This document shows positions 24,045-36,000 of a stretch of 64,000 nucleotides of DNA, piece by piece. The stretch covers positions 8,039,233 to 8,103,232 of the forward strand of contig CALNVZ010000649.1 of the NCBI GenBank assembly GCA_940671915.1. The letters run 5' to 3'. The stretch's first letter is position 1; each line of letters starts with the position of its first letter. Made by a program: the position numbers and the translations under genes. Below the pieces are notes generated by a model. The model was not told the origin of the DNA. It made no database searches and saw nothing but the letters and a program-made list of their open reading frames with translations. The stretch comes from Paracentrotus lividus. Its lineage: Eukaryota > Echinodermata > Echinoidea > Camarodonta > Echinidae.

Positions 24045-27000
24045 GCATGGATAATGCTAGTTTTCCCCCTTCGATCCTATTCTTCACCAGACTTCTAATT
24101 GACATTGGAACTTTTCCCTGTTTAAAGACCCCAGGTGTTTCTCTGTAGAAACAAATTCATCTCATTTTCATTTCAGGCAAACCCCTTCTACATTTGCATC
24201 TCGAAGTCTCTCATTCAAATAGCACAACTGTGATTTACAATGTATATTCAATCTGAACTCAAGTTAGTGTGGATAAATCAATTGTTTCATTACAAGAGTT
24301 AGACCAACTAAAGAGAACATGATGGTACTATAGAGGTTTATAACATGGATCACACTTGACTGCCAAAATGCTTCACACTGACTTGCTCTGAAAGAAGCCA
24401 TCAAATTAAGCCATCAAATTGATCCTATTTGTCAAGTTTGATAACTTCCTGTACGATGCCCAAACACTTCTGTTGTGCAGATTGATAACTTCCTCAAAAT
24501 CATTGGCCCAGTATTGCAGCCCAAGTTTGTGCTACATTTTTGTAATTGAAGATGCTAGTACTAGAAGTTCCTATGTTACATTTTGGCCCTCTGTTACATT
24601 TATGTAACAATGTGTCGTGTTCATCCAAGCGTAAAGACATACCACACAAAAATGGTACCAAAAGATGCTGGAGGAGTTACTCTTTCGGAATATGTAAAAT
24701 AAGTGAAGATGCTAGTACTAGATGTTCGTATGTTACATTTTTACCCTCTGTTTCTCAAAACTGGTTTGATGTAATGCGGCGGTCACAACTCGTCGTAGGC
24801 TACGGGGCGCGTACCATCAACGTAGCCTGCGTTGCATGTGCAATGCATGCACAGGTTATTGGTCAATTTCTGCGATTCCTGCGTTTCTGTAGTGAGGGTA
24901 TTGGAAAAACTTCATGCACGTCGTACATGCAACGTGCCTCCGAGGTACCTGCGCTGCACGATTCTTCTACGAAATCCATCGTAAGGAGTTGCACGTCGAA
25001 GGTACGGCGAGTTGTGACCGCCGCATAACATAGGAACTTCTAGTACTAGCATCTTCAATTGTACATATATACAACCACAATACTTTTTTTCAAACTTTTA
25101 GGGTAAGCTGGTTATTTGGTCCCTGTTTGTTATTGTATGTAGCTACAAATGTACATAATGTACAAATCTCAGTCAGTGTCAATATCGAGCTAAGTTTTTG
25201 TACATTCTATTCAGGGATTTAGTAATAATACCCATTATTTATATCGCGCCTTTCCCAAATGGCTCAAAGTGCTCACAATTTCAATTTGATGTAAATTTGA
25301 GCATGGACAATTTGTTCATTTGGAGTTTGTGGGAAGCAAGGACAATAGAACTTAATTTTCACACATCCATCTTATCCTTCAAAAACAAATATACAGTTGT
25401 GTACTTAAAACATAATGAAACCCAGTTGTAACCAATATTTTATTCTATCATGATTTTGCGTTTGAATTCAAAGAATTTAACTAAAATAAATGTATATTGG
25501 AAGTACTATAATATACATGTAGGCCTTCATATGCCATTTGTACCGGTACATGTTTGTGAAGCCACAATGTAGATTTTAGGTTATTACAATATTTGATGTT
25601 TGCTACATAATTGATTTTTTATGCAGGATGATCAATATAAACCAGATAATAATCTATAATCTTATACAATTACTCAGACTTTGTATCCAGGAATTCGTGT
25701 CAGTTTCACAAGCACTCTGTGAATTCATAAAGACTGACTCACTACAATGTACAGGCCTATTTTACATTCAGTTTGTCTCTGAAGAAGGTTATTTGCAGGC
25801 ACATACATGTACAGACTACAGTATACGATGTACCCTGTTTACTTGACATATATATATACTAAATCAAGAAACAGGCACATCCCTTCTACATTTGCATCTC
25901 GAAGTCTCCATTCAAATAGCACAACATTACTGTGATTTATTTTCAATCTGAACTCGATAGGCTACTCTACGTAGCTTTCAATCTTTGTTTAATAAGTAGG
26001 ATTAATTTGCCGTGAATACACAAATTGTAGTTTGTGCTGGCAGACTAGGCTCTAGTATACATAAGCCTGTATAAATGATCAGAGTTTAATCCAAACTGGG
26101 ATCAGTTTCTCAAACAGGTATTACCACATAACGATGGATGACCTAGATATGGGATTGAACATTCCTTTCTTATTACAATCCATTCAGCGACCTGTTCTCT
26201 CAAAGTGTAACTACATAGGCCTACACTGTATACCTGAAGGATTCAAAGGCATTAAACAAGACATCCGATTGGATTACAAAAGGGATTTTATTGAAAATTG
26301 CAGGGTTGATTAGTTTGTCCAGGGAGATCTCCCTGGTTTGTCAATAAACATGTAGTTGTGTAGGCCAAAGTGAAGTTGTCTCTAGTCCATGATCACAGGG
26401 TTTAAACGAAAATGATAAAATTTTAGCATAAATGAATCATTTTTTCCAAGTTACACCATTGACAGCAAATAATAAGCACCATACATTTGGTCGTGTGTTA
26501 TGAACTCGCCACCCAAATAGGGTGGTGCTGTTATGCTTTTTGCTATTTTTCAGCATTAATTTGTTGATATTTTCCAAAGTAAGAAAGTTCATGTAACAAA
26601 TTTGATCTCATTTTGAAGCTATGTTTACTGTGCTAGCTCCCTGTGAAATTTCATTGTTCTAGGTCACATTCTAGTGGAGTTACAATGGTTTAAGTTTAGG
26701 ACAGTAGGGGTGGTGCCGGAAGCGGCGCGCCACCTGTACAAAGTCAATGGGAAATTTCACATTTTGTGGTTGACTTTGGGAAAACTTGAATTTCTCTGCC
26801 AAATTTTGGCTTATGACTGTAAATTTGGTACCAATCTAAAGCTTATAAACTGCTTTATACCATAAAATCGCTGAACAATAGGTTTGATGTCACAATAGTA
26901 CCCAGGAAGACCCAACATTCATTATTTGACCTAAAAAAGCAATGTCTCGTGTACAAAGTCATTAGGAATGAGAGATATTGCAGTACCGTTGGGGAAACTG

Positions 27001-30000
27001 CAATATCTCTGCCAAATTTTAGCCTATTTTTGTAAATTTTGCACCAAATTGAAGCTTATAAACTGCTTTATACCATCATATCACTTAAACAATGTGTTTG
27101 ATAGTGCAACAGTACTTGGCAGGACTCAACCCCCTCATGAATTTGAAAAAAAAAATCTATATTTTCGGGGGGTAAATTTCGGATCTTTATATTTTTCATT
27201 CTAAAATTGTAAACCATAATGAATTATACCTCATTTAAAAGGTCTGAATATTCTCTATCATAATATAATATCATTATTACTATTTGGCTGATAATAGATG
27301 ACTTGATAAACAAATGAAAATTAAAAAAAAAAAAAAAATCAAAATTTCCTGAAATTTTTCACAATAACTTTTTATCTTGCACCTGGTATAATTTTTCAAT
27401 GCAGATTTAGAATCCTTGATGAATTTCCTTTCAGAAAATGTATAGTTTTGATATACAGTGCGTCCCAAAAAGAACTATACACTTTTGAAATGGCTACCAA
27501 ATAAAGATAATAAGATTCTTGGGTAAAATGTTTATATGTATATAAAGCTCAAATCCTCAACTATCATTATGACACCAAAAATTCCAAAAATAACGCATGC
27601 TTCAGTGAGTAATGCCCACTGTTGTAAAGGACACAAAAATTACCCTGCGCAGGAATTCACTATTCATTTTGCACCTGTTTATGGAACGCCATGAAGGAGT
27701 CAAAATTAATGATGGAATAAATCAGCAAACAGATTCAAAAATAAACCAAAGGTTAGAAAAAAAAATTAATATTATGCAAAAATGTACTGTTTCACTGTTT
27801 TGTTTTCATATCATTAAATTTTGCTTGACTTCAGTTTATTTTTGTCTTTGTTGGCCGATTGATTCCATCATGAATTTGACTTATTCACGGCGTTCCATAA
27901 CCAGGTGCAAAATGAATAGTGAATTCCTGCGCAGGGTAATTTTTGAGTCCTTTACAAAAGTGGGCATTAATCACTGAAGCATGCGTTATTTTCGGAATTT
28001 TTTGTATCATAATGATAGTTGAGGATATGAGCTTTATATATTTATAAATCTTTTCCCCAATAATCATATATTTTTCTATTTGGTAGCTATTTAAAAAGTG
28101 TATAGTTCTTTTTGGGACGCACTGTAGTAGGGTGTATACTTTTCGAGATACAGGTCTTTGAAGTGAAAAAGGTTCCGATTGTAGTCAAATAAGCATGTAA
28201 CGCAAAAGGCGGCGAACTTATAACACATGGCCATTTAGTTAAAGGAGAATGAAACCCTAGGATTCAGTTGAATTGTATGAAACAAAAAAAATCAAAGAAA
28301 CAGATTAAAGAAAGTTTGAGAACAATTGAATAAATAATAAGAAAGTTATGTGCATTTGAATGTTGTGATCACTAACGCTATGGAGATCCTCACACTGGCA
28401 ACAGGCCCAAGATGTGTGATGTCACACATGAACAACTCTCCTGTATGACATACAAAAAAATACCAAAAATTCATCTTTTTCCTCATTCTAATGGTAGTAC
28501 AGACTCTTCACACATGATTATATTATGTGAACTTGTATTACATGTCCTCCCATAAAAAGAATCTCAGATCTTTTAACGGAAGTAATAAAAAAAAAAGACA
28601 ATTTGAGTGAAATATGTACAAAAGTAATGGGGAAGTTGTTGTTCATGTATGACATCACACATCTTGGGCCTGTTGCCAATGTGAGGATCCCCATAGCAGT
28701 AGTGATCACAACATTCAAATGCTCATAACTTTCTTATTTATATTCATTCATTTTTTCTCAAATTTTCATTGATCAGCTTCTTTGATTTCCCTGTCTTTGT
28801 GCAATTTAATGAATTCCTAGGGTTTCCTTCCCCTTTAAACTAGTGAGTACTAGTATTGAGATTGTATGTAAGTTTGAAACGACTAAAATTATTGTCTTTT
28901 TGTCAGTCACCTTAAGAAACTACAACATGTACATAAATGTAGGCCTACATTTTTGTTTGTCTGACAACCAAATAAAAGCCTATATACCATTATTGGCCTA
29001 CACAACAAAATGTTATCAGTTGCTTAAAAATATTCTTTAGTACTTAAGAAAAATCATTGTAGTGTTTCCCAGTCTCTTTCTATGTTGATGCATACATTTC
29101 ATGTGGATTGTTGATTTGTGGTTGTGGTATATCCAATTTTGCAATAAGATTTATAAGCTCCGTCCATTTTTGAATGCAAGATATTGATGTAGTGAGTCAT
29201 TCTTCGCAATTCACAGATTCATGTACTGTGAACCTTGAGAACTATGTTTAAAAAAAAAAAATCTATCAAAGGCATTCATCTTTCATACTCCTCTGAGGTT
29301 ATCTGAAATCAGATATTATTTTCTAATCTGTAAACAACATATTTCAAGGTGTGAATACGAAAGAAACACACCATTGTTTATTTAGTGACATGTGGCATTG
29401 CATGTTGAATGCAACATTTTGTATCATTTTTATGTACATTTATTAGAAAAGAAGAAGGTGAAAAAAAAAAAAAAAAAATCAACCAGTGGAAGAATATCAA
29501 AAGATATGGCATCCACAAACAGAGCAGTACAGTACTCCATTTTAATTATTGTCCTTCACAATTTTTGGAATAACAAAAGAAATATTAATTGCAGTCATTT
29601 CCTGGTGTTTTGAAATCTTGGTCAATATTTACTAATACTAGCAGACTGTTTGCTTTTCTATGACTTCAGTTTATTTTGCTCTCGGTACACTACAGGCATG
29701 TACCGTTTGTTGTTTGCTGATTAGATTTTTTCCAAAAATGGACGTCATATAAAATTGTCCTTAATTTCCATGTGTTTGCTCCATCTTGATATGTAAAGAG
29801 TTTGTGAACATAAATGTATTTCAAGGCTTGAATTATGAGGCAATTGCTGTGGATGCCCCTAAAGTGGCATTTAGTGTGTTTTGGATATACATGTAAGTTG
29901 CTTTTTCTAGACATTTATTACTGTGATGCTTGGGGAGAGGTGCCCTTTTATAGAAAAGTTACATTAGGCCTTACTTCCAAACTCCTGAAATTCCAGGCCT

Positions 30001-33000
30001 GATTGTATTGTAATATTCAGGAAAACCATGCAGAAAAGGATTTGAAAAGCACTTCTGATCATAACTAGCATCCACCTTGTTTGGACCAATATGGAAGTGC
30101 ATGGGTTTAGGCCTACATGTTGAAAAAAAAGAAGAAGATTGGTTTTGTCAGTGGTTTTATAAAAAAAAACAAGAATACATGTAGGCCTACATAATGTGGG
30201 ATACAGTACAAGCTAAATGCAAAGATTGCCAGTAGGACTACATCATACATGTACTCGGGACCCCTCCAACTTTCAGTGCATACAGAAAGTTGTAGGGGAA
30301 TTGGTCCCTGGAGAATTTTTGTTCAAATCTTTTCAACCTTATCATAAATTCTTGCTTCAAATTTGCTCATAAAAATATCCACATAAAATGTTACCTTCAC
30401 ATATTTTCAGCTTTTAAAGGGAACCAATGAAGTTGATGGGGGTACATATAAACCTGACTACTTGTATAGGTTTTAACCATGGGGGTATCTCCCTTTTAAA
30501 GTCCATGGTTTGCAATTCAGTATTGATCAGTACATGGATGCTGAAATCTTATACTCTCATTCTCGGTAAAGCAGTCAAAACTTTATTATGTATTATGTAC
30601 AAGGGAGATCAAGAAAATTATAACGAAACATAATTACTTAATAGAGGAAGAAAATAAATAGTTGTAATTATAAATTTGATAGAAATGAAATATGACTAGG
30701 CCTATATAAAATATATATATGAAATATATTTTAATTTCTCTCCCGACCCCTTGACAATATAAAATACTTAATTAACTTATATAAACTTATTTTATGAAAA
30801 ATAATGCTGAATAAAATGTTTTTGGTGAATGACCACCTTTAATTTTATAGCTGCATTCTCTCCATAGTTCTCCAAGGTTTAGCTCAGCCCAGACATACAG
30901 TTTTGCTTGTCAGGAACATTATCATCTTTCTCAAGATTTCTAAACACTCTAGGGCAGATTAGGGAGGGTCAGATATTTGACCTTAAATGACCTAAATGAC
31001 ACGACACAGAGCAAGACTGGCATTATCGACATTGCATTGCTGGTGTAAAAGCCCTTCTTGTTGTCAGCAGCAGATTTACATGTTGAGCCATAAAACATCA
31101 AGCCTACAGTACATGCTACATAAAATCATGGATATATCTCTTATACATGTATATCCATGATAAAATTTAGGCCTATATGTACATGTGGTGTTGTTTGGTG
31201 CACATGAAAGATTTAATGTCCTTTGGATAGGACTTCAAAGCTCTATGATCTAAAATCATTTCATTGCATTTAATGTAGCAATGAGCTAAATATCAACCAA
31301 TCAAAGTGACATTCCAAAGTTCTAGTTCAGAGGTACAAACCTTCTTTGTATTTCTTAAGATCCAGATTATAGTTTTCCTGGTTTAGGCCTACATGTACAT
31401 CAAATAATTTTGGGATCTACATGATTTCAAATTATTAAAATTTAAAACTGCGCCCAAACATTTCAAGGTGTTGCAATACATTGGAATGTAGGACTGTTGA
31501 TCAGGTCTGTGATCTATTTTACCTGAGAAGGAAAATGTAAAGCTTTTGAGTGTGGCTGCCAGCCTTTGTCAAGCAAGAATTTTGAATTACAAAAGATATT
31601 TGTTGACAGTTTTGTATACTCTGTAGAGTTTGTGAAATGGGATTTTTTATTCAGTCTGAAATCTAGAAAGTAATTTGCATTATTTGCACAAAGTATAGTT
31701 CTGTGTACTATGATGAAGGCCTACATGTATTTTTTTGGAGGGGCATGCATTTATATTGATTTAAATAGGCCTACATTTAGTCTGAAATGAAAGAATTATT
31801 ATGTAATCCATTGAAAATATATAGGCCTTCACTTAACACTTAAAAATTATTATACTGAGCTCTTTGATTTAAAATTCATTATTGCAGAAGGTCTTTAATA
31901 CTACTGTAAATGTTTACATCGTATATTGTTGAATGATTAAACATTTACCATCACTATTGAATTACATAGCATTACGCACATGATGTAGGCCTGTATATTT
32001 TCCCATTAATATTTGGACCATAAACTGTCCATGTAATCTTAAGGTGGATTCACACCTACCCGATCAGGAAAATTTCTCGTAATTTACGAGAACTGTTTCA
32101 ATCACCAAAATACCCGTAAATTGTGTTTTATGTTCACACCTGCCCGAACCGTCTTCTTCCAGGGAAAATACCCGAAGTTATAAACAAGGGACGAAATAGG
32201 AAAAACAAAGAAACACATAAGAAAAGAGAAGAAAGAAATTAAACAAAGAAATACATAAGAAAAGCGGGGAAAGAAGGAAAAACAAAGAAATACATAAGGA
32301 AAGAGAAAAAGGAAAGGAAAAACAAAGAAATACATAAGGAAAGAGAAAAGGGAAGGAAAAACAGAGAAATACATAAGAAAAGCGGGGAAAGAAGGAAAAA
32401 CAAAGAAATACATAAGGAACGAGAAGAAAGAAGGAAAAACAAAGAAATACATAAGAAAAAAGAAAGGGGGAATAGAAAGTTCCCGTAATTTATGTTCACA
32501 CTACAAAAGTTCCTACGACCTTAGCGAAACTACGCGTAGTTTCGACGAAGTACCTACTAATTTACAGGAATTTATCTTCAGGAATATTACGCGTAGTTTG
32601 GTTTCACACTTGCGAAATTACGCGTAATTTGTGATCGGGGTAAGAATACCCGATCAGAGATTACGACAACTTTTCCAGATCGGGCAGGTGTGAATCCACC
32701 TTTAGGCTCAGTGTATGGGCATTTGTATTACTAGCGCTAGGGACTCAGTGATGCAAACTTGTGAATTACACTGTAGGCCTACATTGTACATTCACGTTTA
32801 CATGTATATCTCGCAAATAAGATTCCAATCTCAATCTAAAATTCTTCCAAATCAAGGTGTGTTTGAACGTTGCCAGGCTCAAATTCCATTTCGTTTCGTT
32901 CTTGCCATATCACACCCGCTTGTAAAGTAACCCAACCATTGTCAGAGCATGACTGAATGTAGGGTTAGCCCATCAGGTATTTAAATGTTTCTAAGATTTC

Positions 33001-36000
33001 ATCACAACCTGGGTCAAAGCCAAAAATAAGGGAGCGCGACGGGACGGAATTTCACAGAGTTTTATGCTCACGAAAAGAAAAATAAATATTTTAGCTGTCA
33101 TTTACCCTCACTATTATGTCAAGCTTACTTGAAAGTATCAATCTGCAAAAAAAAAATTTTTGAAATATGTTTCGTTTTCATGGCAACCTCGAATTATGGT
33201 CGCGCGACGGGACGGAATGAAAATGTCACTGTTTTTTTAAAAGAAGATTCAAACAAGAATTATATCAAAGTTAATAAGCAAGGCTGACCATGTCAGCTGG
33301 TGTCTGTTTGGTACTGTCCCATAGATTGCTAGTAAAAAAGAGCTAGCAATGAAATCTTATAAATTACGATTTATCGACGTTTTCCCAAAGAGGCATGTCA
33401 ATTCCGTCACGTCGCGCGACGGGACGGAAAATATGTTCCATGTACATAAATGAATGGAAACTGAGGGAAGGGAAAATGAACTTTTTTACTACAATTTTCA
33501 AATACCATAGCGATAGAATATGATCCAAATTAAGTACAAATGGTATCATTGGAAAGGGAATAAATAGACTTTCTGAAACAGTTGTTATTTTAATGTAGCG
33601 CACTATAACGTGTTATGACCTTTTGACCTTTATTTTGACCTTGAATTTGACCTTGTGTATCCTGCGACCTACGTGGCAATATTTTGACTGAATCCCAAGA
33701 TACTATTTTAACATGATAAAATAAAATTTGGATGTTTACATTTAGTATTTGTTTGTTTCTAGCCCTCTCAAAATTGGCTTAAATGCAAAAAATGATATTA
33801 CAGTCCCATACATAAATATCTGGGTTGTGACAAGGTAGAGACCTGAAGCGCGATGGGACGGAAAACATTGAAATGTCATATTTTTCTTATGAGTGGAGTA
33901 TCCTTTCATTTAGTGGCGAGGATGTGAAGCCCCACTTATAAATGATACATTCTAGAACATGGGTAACCCATTCTTGTTGTTTTTCATAGAAGAAAATAAC
34001 AATTATGTGTCGAGTACAAAAAACCTGAAAAAAACCAATTTTTTTGCCTAAAAATGTGAATTTTGACCCGTAATACAAAATGTTTTGATTTTTTTTTTTC
34101 AGGAATGTAAAGCTTGCAGATAGGGTATTCCATAATAAAACTTGATATTGTCTTAACTTTTTAGGTTTTAATGTAAATTGATAAAATATAAATTTTCCGT
34201 CCCGTCGCGCAGAGAGGGCGCTATTTCCACATTCAATGCATTTTACAACAAAATCGGCAATGTTATATATTGGACATATACATTTCCGAAATCTATGGAA
34301 TCTCAGCTTTCATATTATTATATATTCTAGATATGACATACCAATTTGAAAATTTGACCTAAGTGAACAATAATTTTGGCTTTGACCCACCTACATGTAG
34401 ACCTACCTGAACTAAAGGCTCAGAGGTTGCTTTTAAAAGGGGAAGTTCACCTAGAAATATATTGGTATTAAAAAATGCAGAAAAATAAAATAAAATATGA
34501 ATGAAAGTTTGAAGAAAATCGACCAAAATATAGCGCAGTTATGAATATTTAAATATTTGATTCTGTGACATCACGTGCGAGCAGCTCTCCATCTATAGAT
34601 TTGTCTTTTTTCATGGTCTTGATAAAGGAATGGGTTAATTTGATAGAGGCATGTATAGCCTATTAACCTATTTTGATGATATATCGACCGCACAAGTGAA
34701 TCATTAATTTTCTTCTATAAAAATGACACTTTTCGGAATTTACACTACATAACACATAGCAGAACTGCTCGCATGTGATGTCACAAATCAAATCTTTGAA
34801 TATTCTTAACTTCGTTATTTTTTGGTCAATTTTCTCCAAACCTTCACTCATACTTTTAAAAAATTTTCTTTGCATTTTTTAAGACCAATTTAAACCCAGG
34901 GTGAACTTCCCTTTAATAAGTGTACTTTATACCCATACCTGTCCATGCATAATTGAAAAACTAAATCTACAAGACTACAGTAGGCCAGCTGCTCCAGACA
35001 AGTTTGAAAACAAAGGGGGTAGATGTGGTAGTGTAGTCCCTGTACATGTATATGAATAAACTTCAAGTCATCCTCCTCAAAAAAAAAAAAAAAAAAAAAA
35101 AAAAATAAATAAATAAATAGGATTGGATTTGACAGATATGTATCAATCAGATATGATTTTTTTTTCCACTTCTGGGACTGGCCTTACATTGTAATTTAAG
35201 GGATAATAATTCTTTGAAAGTCATACGTCTTACAAGTACATGTACAGTATGTGCTTTTGAATCTTTCTAGAATTAAGGACTCAAATGATTTATAGTGATA
35301 TGATAAAGTAAATATATCCATTTAGCCCTATATTTTATATACAATTGAGCATTTTTGCGTACATTGTAGGATACATATATGGGTATTATCACTACCTGCA
35401 GAATTTTTAATTAAGTGGTCCTTTGTGTACCACAATGATTCATTCGTCAAAGAGTTACGCCCGATTTGTCATTAATAATCAACCTGTAAATATGGGACAT
35501 TTAATTAATTGTAGTAGGCCTATACATTTTACATTCATCTGGAAATATATTGTGTATTCATGTACGTACGTGTACATTTATAGCATGTGTACATGTATGT
35601 ATTTCTTTTTTCATGATAGTAATGAACCAAACTTAACAAAATACATGAACGTAACAAACGAACAGACAAACAATTAAAGGCTGTATTGTGTTTCAATTTA
35701 TGATAATCACAGAAAGAAATTTTATATGTAATTTGATACTATCACAAATTTAAATTGAATTGATTGGTTTTGTATTTGATATAGTGTTGTAGTTTGTAAC
35801 TCCTTTTGAAAACTTTCATTCAGTTTCAATTCAGTTCAAACTGATTCTGTGTATTAAATTAATGTTAGCACCCTCATATCTAACGAGTCTGATTCCTCGC
35901 TATGAGTCCGAGAGACTGGGCCTTCGTTCTGGCAAGGATGTCACCCTGCTGCCGACACCAAGAAATTACATCACGCGCGGGTGACAAGTCTTTTGCTGCG

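Noticed and set aside
24546..25028. 160-residue open frame.
   Set aside because: It spans the nested foldback elements and their inverted arms.
32102..32499. Phe/Leu-rich antisense frames of 116 and 86 residues resembling membrane proteins.
   Set aside because: Repetitive translation of the internal minisatellite.
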